From assembly GCA_030760725.1 (NCBI GenBank), contig JASWHV010000012.1, forward strand, positions 53,289,652 to 53,353,651: 64,000 nucleotides of DNA, written 5' to 3'. The translations under genes were made by a program, and so were the position numbers. Positions 1 through 8,705 of this stretch are shown in pieces. Below the pieces are notes generated by a model, which worked only from the letters and a program-made list of their open reading frames with translations, was not told the DNA's origin and ran no database searches. This DNA is from Neostapfia colusana. Lineage: Eukaryota > Streptophyta > Magnoliopsida > Poales > Poaceae. The stretch's first letter is position 1; each line of letters opens with the position of its first letter.

Positions 1-711
1 GCCTTGAGACATGGGCGTAGATGGGATAAGAGCTTGCCATATCCTGAATTCTTGTATAACAACAGTTACGGAGCCAGCTTGAAGATGTCACCCTTCGAAC
101 CATTGTATGGTAGACGGTGTAGGACACCGCTGTTCTAGAATGAGACTGGAGAAATCCAAGTATTCGGACCCGAAGTGCTGCAAGACGCCGAAAAGAAAGT
201 CCAAACGATACATGAAAACTTGAAGGCCGCTCAGTCACGGCAAAAGGGTTATGCGGACAATAGGCAAAGAAGATTGACCTTCGAAGTGGGAGACTTCGTG
301 TATCTTAAAGTGTCGCCTATCCGAGCCCAACGAAGGTTCAACGTCAAAGGCAAGTTAGCACCTCACTACGTCGGGCCATTCAAGATTTTGGGCAAGCGAG
401 GAGAGGTATCCTATCAATTAGAGTTGCCGACGTATCTCTCCGACGTGCACAACGTGTTTCACGTATCTCATCTCAAGAAATGCCTAAGAGTACAAGAAGA
501 ACAAGTACCGATGGATGAGCTAGAGCTTCAAGAGGATCTGACCTACGCGGAACACCCCGTCAAAATCTTGGACGTGAAGGAGAGGGTCACAATGAACAAA
601 GTAATCCGTTGGTGCAAGGTACAATGGAGCCATCACACGGAAGCCGAAACTACATGGGAACATGAGGAAGATCTCAAGGCGGAATTCCCCCATCTTTTCT
701 CCACTCTATAG
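1..711 (+). pseudogene. Element B pol 3' end: integrase C-terminus and chromodomain (broken)
   Basis: This is the last part of a Ty3/gypsy polyprotein cut by the window edge. The frame reads through the end of the integrase core (NNSYGASLKMSPFEPLYGRR), the GPY/F-like block (FNVKGKLAPHYVGPFKILGKR) and a C-terminal chromodomain-like stretch (KVQWSHHTEAETTWEHEEDL) to a stop at 709-711. An in-frame TAG at 136-138 stands where elements A and E have TGG (Trp), so the copy is defective; the open part begins at 175. The PPT and 3' LTR follow directly, which fixes strand and identity. The protein is clearly related to elements A and E but diverged. The family assignment is safe; Tekay/Del clade is inferred from the chromodomain and long LTR. 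Confidence 0.9.
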
Positions 712-730
712 AATCTCGAGGGCGAGATTC

Positions 731-749
731 ATTTTAAGGGGGGTAGGTT
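731..749 (+). other. Polypurine tract of element B
   Basis: The G-rich run TTTTAAGGGGGGTAGG lies between the pol stop and the first base of the LTR (TGTAACACC at 750). In LTR retrotransposons this site primes plus-strand DNA synthesis. Confidence 0.85.
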
Positions 750-820
750 TGTAACACCTTCAACTTCACTACCATGCATTGCATACATTTTTCATGTAGA
801 GAAGCATTTAAAAAGAAGTA

Positions 821-1020
821 GAAATGGAGAAAGGAATGTAGAAATGGAGAAAGGAACATAGAAATGGAGAAAGGAACATAGAAATGGAGAAAGGAATGGA
901 GAAATGGAGAAAGGAACATAGAAATGGAGGAAGGAATATAGAAATGGAGAAAGGAACATAGAAATGGAGGAAAGAATATAGAAATGGAGAAATGAATATA
1001 TAAATGGAGAGTAATGAAAA
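821..1020 (+). repeat. 20-bp minisatellite in the U3 of element B
   Basis: Ten units with consensus GAAATGGAGAAAGGAACATA begin at 821 and repeat every 20 bp without a single indel up to 1020. The units differ by a few substitutions (AATGTA, AATATA, GGAGG). The tract is purine-rich on the + strand. Confidence 0.95.
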
Positions 1021-1239
1021 TAAAATAGCTAAATTGAGCCAACCCAAATTCCCCCCCCCCTTCCCAAAAACTCCCTAATTCTTCCCAATTTTTCCTGATT
1101 TCCACCAAATTCCCCAAAATTTCGCTAGGGGGAATTTCCCCCACATTTGGGGGGAATTTTCCCCCAAATTGGCCGCACCAATTAGGGGGGAGACCCCTTG
1201 GCCGCAGCCCTTGAGGGGGGAACCCTATCCCACACCATT

Positions 1240-1432
1240 AGGACTCTTTGATTAAATCCCCCACAATTAGGACTTTTTGGGTAAATCCCCCACCTTTAGG
1301 ACTCTTTGTTTCCACCTTTAGGACTCTTTGATTGAGTCCCATCTTGCAAGGACTCTTTGTTTCAACCCCTAGGACTCTTTGGTTGAGTCCCATCTTGCTA
1401 GGACTCTTTGCTTCCACCCCTAGGACTCTCTT
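1240..1432 (+). promoter_or_regulatory. Array of eight AGGACTCTTTG boxes upstream of the B promoter
   Basis: Copies start at 1240, 1269, 1298, 1320, 1349, 1371, 1400 and 1422; most are AGGACTCTTTG, two are variants. Spacing is 29, 29, 22, 29, 22, 29, 22 bp, so the later part is a 51-bp higher-order repeat with two boxes per unit. The array ends 10 bp before the TATA box. Arrays of short repeats in U3 commonly act as transcriptional enhancers in LTR retrotransposons; that role is inferred here. Confidence 0.75.
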
Positions 1433-1441
1433 TTTCCCCCT

Positions 1442-1449
1442 TATAAATA
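1442..1449 (+). promoter_or_regulatory. TATA box of the element B LTR
   Basis: TATAAATA follows a C/T-rich stretch and precedes the C-rich leader of the LTR, directly downstream of the AGGACTCTTTG array. Transcription would start some 25-35 bp downstream. Confidence 0.65.
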
Positions 1450-2122
1450 TAACCCCCAGCCGCCCCCCTATTCCTTTTGGCCGCTGCCCCCCTCTGCCCC
1501 AAGTCGACGACTTGCCCCCCTCTGCCAAAGTCACCGAGTCCCCCTTGCCAGAGTTTGGCCGCCGTTGAGCCCCGCCATCAAGCCCCGTCATGCCTCACCG
1601 TTGCCGGAGAAAAAGCCCGACGTTCTTCCCTACCATAATTCTCCGCAGAAAAATCCCCCGCTGCTGCCATTGTTAGGAGGGAGGCCCTGCCACAAGGAAA
1701 AAGTTAGGTAGGTCTTCATTATCCCTTGTAACACCCCAAAATCCTGTTCAGAGGGGAGTTTAAAATTTTTTGGACGTGTTGCATGTGTTGCAAAAATTCA
1801 AATTCAAACTGGAATTCAAATTAAACTCAAAACAGAAAAGAAATAGAAAAAGAAAAAGGAAAACAGAAAAAAACCGGCCAGTGGGCCGAAACCCACCAGC
1901 CGGTCCACCCAGCCCCCGCGCCAGCCCGCAGCCGCGCGCGCCCTCTTCTTCCCACTGACAGGCGGGGCCCGCCAGCCTTCTTCTTCCTCGCGCCCGCGCC
2001 GCGATCGGCCGGGACTCTCTCACCCGAATCAAAACCGACCGGGAAATCTCGCGTATCCCAGCCGATTTCCGGACCCCGAAGACTCCAGCTCGATCTAAAC
2101 TAACCCGCCGCCTTCCCCCGTC

Positions 2123-2130
2123 TATAAAAA
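2123..2130 (+). promoter_or_regulatory. TATA box of the A 5' LTR
   Basis: TATAAAAA sits within GTCTATAAAAACCCC in a GC-rich stretch and is conserved in the 3' LTR (10414) and, inverted, in both LTRs of element E. Confidence 0.75.
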
Positions 2131-2731
2131 CCCCGGCCTCGTCCCGTTTTTCCCCACGATCCGCCAATTTTTCTCTCCGGTGAGAACCAAGCCCCTCTGG
2201 CGAATTCTGGCCGATCTACGCTCGGAAATTTCGATCTAACTCGCTGGTCTTGATCCACCGCCTCTGGGGAACCTTGCAGGTGCAGAAAACTTGGTGACTT
2301 GCGGTTCAAACACAGCGCCGACGAGCCTCGCCGTGAATTCACCTCGGACCTCGTCGCCGACCGCCTTCCAGGACCTCCGAGCTCAAGAAAACCCCCGAGG
2401 TGAGATCCCCGACCTCCCCTCCACCGATCTATGCCATAAAATCACAGTTCTAGGAAGAATTCTCGAAGATCCAAAAATCTCCGGCGAGATCGCCGCCTCC
2501 CGCCGCCGTATAAAGTATGCAAGCATAAATGTGAATACAAAAGTAGGAATCATATACACATGATTAAAAGTGCATGTAAGCCAAAGATCAACACACATAG
2601 AGTAAACACAACACATAGAAGTTGTGAATGGCTTTGTTACATGTGAATGTGTGGTTTGTATGAAGTGGAAGTGTGAACTATGTCTTATGGATTGTTGTTT
2701 TTGTTTTGCTATGTGTGATGGTATGATGTAG

Positions 2732-3956
2732 AACCTGCTCAAGAGCAAGTTATTCCTTTCCAAGATCAGGACTATCCATTTCAAGAGCAGCAGGAAGGAG
2801 GCAAGTGTCCTTGACCACTTTGATCCTATGCTAGGATGTGTAGCTAGAATTAGTTGCATTGTCAATTGAAATATGAAACCCATGCTAGGAAGTTTCCCTA
2901 GAATTGCATTACCTTGTTTCCTTGTAGCTTGGGTTGGGATTTATTTTATCATGCCATTTATTATTATGCATATGCTTAACCATGCTTAGAATGGGATATT
3001 TGGGATATGAGATCATCAGTTTATTTTACCATACTCTTGAATGAGATATTGTGAGTTATGTAGAGGTAGGGATCAAGGCAAGTTGGATGTTTTGGTTGTG
3101 TGCTGGGTGCACGAGACTTGGGTTTGTGTTTAGTACTTGCCTGGATCCTAAGGACCGGTTCATGGAGCATGTAACCTGGCTTTACCGTGCCAACCACATG
3201 CTGAGATGGGGCAGCTTGGCCAATTAATTAGGTGTATCCCCGGCGTAGTATGGGTGTGTTGGATGGTGCAGGGAATAGGTGTCAGCTGGACTACCATATG
3301 AACCACAAGGCTCAAGAGGGGGCCACTGCAGCGGGGTTGGAGCCTCTTGTATGCTGTTAGGGGTGAAACCTCAGTGGGCCCATGCTCGTCGGGAATCCCT
3401 TTGTAAAGGCTTCGTAGTGATCTCCTGGCTACACACCCGGGAAGTGTGAATGTGGTTCGTAGCCACTGGCATAATGGAGGTTCTTTTAGTTCACCCGGCA
3501 ACGGGGGATGAAATCACTACATGTGGGTACAGTGGTGCAAACTCTGCAGAGTCAAATCTGTCATGACAGCCGTGCTCACGGTCAAGAGCGGCTTGGACTT
3601 ATTCATGATTAGAGGAGTGATGGTTTTGGAAGTTGAGAATGTTAAGCGGGGAGCTTAACATTGGAAATGATGTTATGGTTATTTGATTATGATGATGGGA
3701 TGGGAGATTGGGACCATTTCACTTGTGTAGTGATGTAGGTGCTTAATAAGCTAAGGCGATAGGTATTAATTGCATAGTGCTTTAACCATGAGTTTAACCT
3801 CCCCTTGTTCTAGCCATGCATGACATAACTTTCCCACACTTGCTGAGTACCATCGGTACTCAACCTTGCATATTTGTTGGTTTATATTGCTGCTCAGGTC
3901 AAGATAATGAGGTGGTGTATAATAGCCAAGATTTTGGACCCGAAGAAGGTTTCTAG
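2732..3956 (+). other. Putative split gene in the A 5' LTR (exon 2 at 2732-2800, exon 3 at 3898-3956)
   Basis: Exon 2 (69 nt) begins after TAG at 2729-2731 and ends at GGAG|GCAAGTG, a GC-type splice donor. It encodes an acidic Gln/Glu-rich stretch beginning EPAQEQVIPFQDQDYPF. A 1.1-kb intron follows. Exon 3 begins after TGCTGCTCAG (acceptor at 3897) and keeps the frame (QDNEVVYNSQDFGPEEGF) to TAG at 3954-3956. An upstream donor CCCGAG|GTGAGA at 2398/2399 would also join exon 2 in the matching phase and has an open frame back to 2240, but that frame has no ATG. The same layout occurs in every LTR family in the window. Function unknown; the splicing is predicted, not shown. Confidence 0.5.
3845..3861 (+). 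other. Conserved stem-loop before the predicted exon 3 acceptor
   Basis: GAGTACC-ATC-GGTACTC is a perfect 7-bp stem with a 3-nt loop, 36 nt upstream of the acceptor. Equivalent hairpins occur at 13088-13104, 20629-20645, 29864-29880 and 49965-49980, and in GAGC/GCTC form in the C, D and G LTRs. Confidence 0.6.
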
Positions 3957-4101
3957 GTTCATGGAGACCCCTGGGCAACGCCTGTGACGGAGCCCTCAAG
4001 AATAATATTCCGCTGCTAGTTTATTTACTTGTGATGAACTTATTATTGTCCATCAAGACATTTGCTATGTAAGACTTATTTATATTCGACACCTGGCTTG
4101 T

Positions 4102-4107
4102 AATAAA
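4102..4107 (+). terminator. Poly(A) signal of the A-family LTR
   Basis: AATAAA in TTGTAATAAATGATGC, about 100 bp before the LTR end and conserved in the other A-family LTRs. It would set the R/U5 border, giving an unusually long R region of roughly 2 kb. Confidence 0.5.
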
Positions 4108-4207
4108 TGATGCTTCACTATTTGTCATCACATGTATGAGAAAATGATCCTGGCATACATGTGATATTCACTTGGTTGTTCTTCGGAAAAACCGGGTGTG
4201 ACAGAAG

Positions 4208-4220
4208 TGGTATCAGAGCC
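4208..4220 (+). other. Primer-binding site (initiator tRNA-Met), element A
   Basis: TGGTATCAGAGCC lies four bases after the 5' LTR end and matches the 3' end of plant initiator tRNA-Met, the usual primer for this group of elements. Confidence 0.92.
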
Positions 4221-4422
4221 AAGGTTGCCCGTAGGAATGTGGATCTAGGTAGAAATGGACGTATTTAAGGGCCTTATTTTCTTAAAAACTATTTTTACAA
4301 GGTGTGTGTTGAAAAGTGTTATTTAATGAGTCACTTTCTTCATCTTACCCCAATTTTCATTCAAAATAGGATTTTTGTTTAAAAAGTTTATCTAACCTAA
4401 GTTTAAATGCTTTTTGTTTTAG

Positions 4423-5202
4423 ATGGTTCGCATGGTTCGCACCGCTCGCAAGTCCACAGGAGGGAGAGTTCCCGTAGTTGCCCTTGTCGAAAGAGAGGAG
4501 AGTCGTCCGGTGACGTACCTTTCCTACGGATTGGCAGTAGGAGGCTTGTTGCGCCGTCTTCGACGTATGCTCGAAGCCGCCGGCAATACGGGCAAGCTAA
4601 TCATCCACTATAACTCCACCAGGACCATCCGTGGGAAGAGGGAAGAATGGAGTTCAGAGATGAGGATTATACACGAAAATCAGCTGCTTAAGATCCACCG
4701 CTCTCCAGCTTGTAGAGCGACACAGGTCGATGCGGAGAAGGATGTCACCTAGGAGGCCATCACCTGCCAGAGTCACATCTATCGTCGACACCTGGACAGG
4801 ATTGAGTACATGTATGTCCTCCAGCGCGAGAGTGGTACCTCGGAGTATAAGTACCCGCCAGTGCAGCAAGGGACTTCCCATGAGCACATGGATTTGTGCT
4901 TAGAGGATGCTGCCATGCTTAGCACTCGATTGCAGGAGTGTCAGCAGGAGCTTCAGGATGTTCGTGACACCCTGAAGGAAACCGAGGCGTTGCTTCGAGC
5001 CTGCTTGAGGGCGAGAGAAAGAGGGGATGGGAATGAACTGTGTGTCACCGTGAATGATACATGGACTCCTGACTCCCCAGATCGCCGAGCGATCAGGCGT
5101 CGTCGCACTTCTCCACCAGCAACCTCCCCACCCAAAGCAGAGTCAGAAGGCAGCCGAAATGATGAGGAAGATCCCGAGGAGCCAGCTCAAGAAAACGAGT
5201 AG
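4423..5202 (+). pseudogene. Extra ORF with a histone H3-tail-like N-terminus, element A copy (one stop)
   Basis: ORF between PBS and gag, broken by TAG at 4750-4752 where the E copy has TGG; otherwise in one frame to the stop at 5200-5202. The N-terminus reads MVRMVRTARKSTGGRVP and aligns without gaps from Met to histone H3, keeping Arg2, Thr6, Ala7, Arg8, Lys9, Ser10, Thr11, Gly12, Gly13 and Pro16. A Leu/Glu-rich coiled-coil-like segment follows (about 4888-5030: EHMDLCLEDAAMLSTRLQEC and on), then a charged Pro/Ser/Glu-rich tail. The ATG is directly preceded by a T-rich tract and AG (TTTTTGTTTTAG), like a 3' splice site. The rest matches no family I recognise. See the intact copy at 28525-29304. 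Confidence 0.75.
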
Positions 5203-5507
5203 CGTAGAGCCTTTCCCTTAAATTAGAAGGATATCGAGTAGTCGAGTCGTTACGTTAGTTAATGGTGTGTTAATGATTGGTGTGTGACGTGAGTTGTGGA
5301 AGCCATGAGCAATTGTCCACAGCCTCGTCTTCAGATTGTCTTGCTTTGGTGTGTGAAACCACATGAAATAATATTGCATTTTATTTTTGCGTGAGATATA
5401 AACCCTCAGAAAAATGTAACAAAGCCTCAACACTTCAAAGTACAAACAAGTGAAAGTAGTAAGATAATACGTAATACTTTAAGTTAACATTTGGTTGATC
5501 ATGCTAG

Positions 5508-6035
5508 ATGGCCGGAAGAGGAAAAGGTCGTGCTGCAAACCCCGCCAACAACAACGATGAGGCCTGCAACCCTCATCTTTCTGGAGGCCAAGACAGGGGT
5601 GGACGCCGTGAAGGAGTTGATCCCCTCCACGAAATGCTTGAGAATCAAAATCAGTTCATCCAGAACTTGACTAAAGTGGTGGCCAACTTGCATCAAGTTC
5701 CACCTCCACAAGCTGCACCACGCCAACCAAGGTTGAGTGTGTTTCTAGGAACTCAACCTCTGAAGTTTGCAAGTGCTGCTGAACCTCTAGAGGCAGATGA
5801 CTGGCTAAAGACCATTGAGAGCAAGATGAGGATCATACAGTGCCAAGGGTATGAGAGGGTGCTGTTTGCCTCTCATCAATTGCATGGACCTGCTGCTGAT
5901 TGGTGGACCGCCTACGTGGCCGCCCATCATGACCCTGAGAACATCACTTGGGAAGAGTTCAAGCGAAGGTTCCGCAACCATTACATACCAAGGGGTGAAC
6001 TCAAAAATAAGAGGAAGGAGTTCGTGGGGTTGTAG
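5508..6035 (+). pseudogene. gag: Element A gag, N-terminal part (stopped by TAG)
   Basis: Start of the gag-pol polyprotein (MAGRGKGRAANPANNNDEA). Gag forms the virus-like particle and packages the RNA. The retrotransposon gag domain is recognisable (LEADDWLKTIESKMRIIQC ... HGPAADWWTAYVAAHHDPEN ... WEEFKRRFRNHYIPRGELKN). TAG at 6033-6035 replaces CAG (Gln) of the otherwise near-identical element E, and the same frame continues directly afterwards. The chosen ATG is the first in frame, follows AG (CATGCTAG|ATGG) and is the same start as in E. The stop would separate the N-terminal half of gag from everything downstream. Confidence 0.9.
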
Positions 6036-8705
6036 CAAGGAAACATGACTGTGAGGGAATACCTCACTAAATTTACCCAACTATCCCGTTATGCCCCACG
6101 GGACATAGAGACTGATGAGCAGAAACAGGATTGTTTCGTGGAAGGACTTACCGCAGAAATGCAGTGTGCAATGTCCTCAAACGAGTACGAAAGCTTCCAA
6201 AAGATGGTGGACAGAGCGTTTGTGGTAGAAAGGAAGTTGAAGGCCTTGGAAAATGAGAATAAGAGGAAGGCCGGGCGGTCACATCAAGCCTCAGGGAGCA
6301 ACACACGCCCACGTCTGATGCAGCAACCTGCAGGGCAGACGAACCGTGCTGCGGTACCCTACTCAGCACCAAGAGGGTACAACCCGAACTACAGGCCTCC
6401 GGCAGCACCAGCACAGCCGCAACGTCAGTTTGTACAGCAGCCTCGCCCTGCATATCCACCTCGACAAGCAGTACAGAGACCTCCAAACCAACCCCAAGAC
6501 AACAAAGGCCAGGCACCTAAGGTTGGGATGCAATGTTTTAGCTGCGGTGAAGTGGGGCACTACGCCCATAAATGCCCAAAGAAGAAACCCGCGCAGCCAC
6601 AACAGCAGAATGTGATGCGAGGACGGGTGAACCACGTCACTATGGAGGAAGCACAAGAGGCACCCGACGTGGTAGTTGGTAAGTTTCCTGCCAATTTACA
6701 CATTGCAACCCTGCTGTTTGATTCTGGTGCTACCCACTCGTTCATTGCTCAAGGGTTTGTTAAGAAACATGATCTAGCAACAACACAAATGAACCATATG
6801 CTAGCCGTAAACTCTCCGGGTGGAGAAATAAGGACAAGACAAGTGTGTCCCAAAGTGAACCTAGACATTAATGGGGTAGTATTTACTGCCAACCTCATAG
6901 TGATAGATTCACAAGGGATAGATATTATCTTGGGTATGGATTGGTTGACCAGACATAAAGGAATCATCCATTGTTCGACCAGAACGGTGGAACTAACTCA
7001 CCCTAGTGGCACAAGAGTAAAGTTCATAACAATACAAGAGCCTAGGAGTGACATTAAATTAAATAAAGTTGAGGTGAAAGTGGAGGAGATCAGGATTATC
7101 AGGGAATATCCAGATGTTTTTCCGGAGGAGTTGCCAGGTATGCCTCCCGATCGTGAAGTGGAATTTGCAATTGAGCTAGTGCCTGGAACAGCCCCGATAT
7201 ACAAGAGACCTTATCGGATGGACTCCAAGCAGCTGGGAGAACTCAAGGATCATTTGAGAGAATTGACGGAGAAGGGGTATATTCGTCCTAGTTCCTCACC
7301 ATGGGGAGCTCCGGTGATATTTGTGTCCAAGAAGAACGGAACCCAAAGGTTATGCATGGATTACCGTGCCTTGAATGAAGTAACCATCAAGAACAAGTAC
7401 CCATTACCCCGCATTGAAGACTTGTTTGATCAGTTGAGGGGAGCTTGTGTGTTCTCGAAAATTGATCTTAGGTCGGGATACCACCAAATAAGACAAACTG
7501 ATATTCCAAAGACAGCTTTCGTATCTCGGTACGGACTGTATGAATACACCGTCATGCCTTTCGGGCTAACTAATGCCCCGGCATACTTCATGTATCTCAT
7601 GAACAAGGTATTCATGGAATATCTGGACAAATTTGTGGTGGTTTTCATAGATGACATTCTTGTCTTCTCCAAAGATAAAGAAGAACATGAGAAACATCTA
7701 AGGTTGGTGTTGCAGAGGCTGAGAGAACACCAACTATATGCCAAGTTGAGCAAGTGTGAGTTTTGGCTGAAGAGAGTTCCCTTCTTAGGACATATAATCT
7801 CGGAGGGAGGAATCTCTGTGGATCCTGCCAAAATCGAGGATATACAGAAGTGGAAGACCCCTGAAAATGTCGGGGAAGTTCGAAGCTTTTTGGGATTGGC
7901 TGGATACTATCGATGGTTTATTGAGGGATTCTCTAAGATCTCGAGACCCCTTACCAAACTGTTGGAGAAGGGAATCACATTCACATGGACGCCACACTGC
8001 GAGACGAGTTTTCAGGAGTTAAAGAAAAGATTGACAACAGCCCCAGTGCTGGTTATGCCAGATATGCAAAAGAACTTTACGGTGTACTGCGATGCCTCTG
8101 GAAACGGGTTGGGATGTGTTCTCATGCAAGAAGGGCATGTCGTGGCTTATGCATCCCAACAACTCCAGGAGCACGAGAAAAACTATCCTACACATGACCT
8201 AGAACTAGCCGCAGTGGTACACGCGTTGAAAATTTTGCGACACTATTTGATGGGGAAGAGGACAGAGATATATACGAATCATAAGAGTTTGAAGTACATT
8301 TTCACACAGCCAGATCTCAACCTCAGACAAAGGAGATGGTTAGAGCTAATAAATGACTTTGATGTGGGCATCAACTATCATCCTGGGAAAGCAAACGTCG
8401 TGGCCGATGCTTTAAGTCGAAAAGCGCAGGTCAATAAGTTGAGCTTGAAGGACATGCCGGCAGAATTGAAGGACGAGGTTATAAGGATCAATCTATGCCT
8501 TGTGAATAGTGGTGAAGCCATCGCCATGGAAGTGGACTCCACCCTAGAGCAAAAAATACGCGAGGGCCAAAAGAATGACGAGAAAATACAAGAAATCAGG
8601 CAACTCATCAAGGAAAATAAAGCCCCTGGTTTCAGAGAGGATGAACAAGGTACGGTGTGGCACGGGAAAAAGGATCTGTGTGCCTGGAGTAAAGGAGATT
8701 CGTAA
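6036..8705 (+). pseudogene. pol: Element A gag C-terminus, protease, reverse transcriptase, RNase H
   Basis: Continues the gag frame. Domains in order: rest of gag with CCHC zinc knuckle CFSCGEVGHYAHKC (6534-6575); aspartic protease FDSGATHSF (Asp codon at 6720); reverse transcriptase with LPRIEDLFDQL and FIDDILVF (Asp-Asp codons 7650-7655); RNase H with YCDASGNG (Asp at 8091) and HDLELAAVV. At 8277-8279 the RNase H motif reads TNHKSL where E has TDHKSL, so a catalytic Asp is lost. A one-base insertion in the A-run near 8667-8671 (GGGAAAAAGG, against GGGAAAAGAA in E) shifts the frame, and the ORF ends at 8705. No separate pol start is seen; gag-pol is one frame, as usual for chromoviruses. 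Confidence 0.92.

Larger units (their letters stand above)
750..1726 (+). repeat. 3' LTR of element B, first part (U3)
   Basis: The LTR starts with TGTAACACC right after the PPT and is interrupted at 1727 by element A; it resumes at 13452 and ends ...GGGTGTCACA at 15345, about 2.87 kb in all. This part holds a 20-bp minisatellite, an array of AGGACTCTTTG boxes, a TATA box and a C-rich leader. Ends TG...CA and the shared 3' end motif ACCGGGTGTSACA with the A-family LTR support it. The long reverse-strand ORFs here are products of the minisatellite and not genes. Confidence 0.88.
1727..4203 (+). repeat. 5' LTR of element A, with a 952-bp internal deletion
   Basis: Starts TGTAACACCCC, ends GGGTGTGACA, followed by the PBS. 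Compared with the 3' LTR it lacks the bases equivalent to 10801-11752; the junction lies near 2508-2512, where ...CCGCCGCC joins GTATAAAG, with a 2-bp GT shared by both break points. Otherwise the two LTRs have no net length difference, which indicates a fairly young insertion. GC-rich sequence around 1880-2510 surrounds the promoter; the rest is AT-rich. Confidence 0.95.

Noticed and set aside
734..1144. Reverse-strand ORFs of 136 and 79 codons over the 20-bp repeat
   Set aside because: They are made only of the minisatellite read in two frames (FLHFY.. repeats) inside an LTR; no start context or family match.
3160..3501. 113-codon reverse-strand ORF repeated in all A-family LTRs (also 12403-12744, 20977-21318 on +, 49280-49621)
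   Set aside because: Open in four copies, but these are closely related sequences, and the B LTR has only a partial counterpart. Not enough to call a gene; the nucleotide conservation is reported as a finding instead.
4423..4500. A real histone H3 gene
   Set aside because: Only the first 17 or so residues resemble H3. The rest has no histone fold, and the ORF sits between PBS and gag of a retrotransposon in two independent copies.
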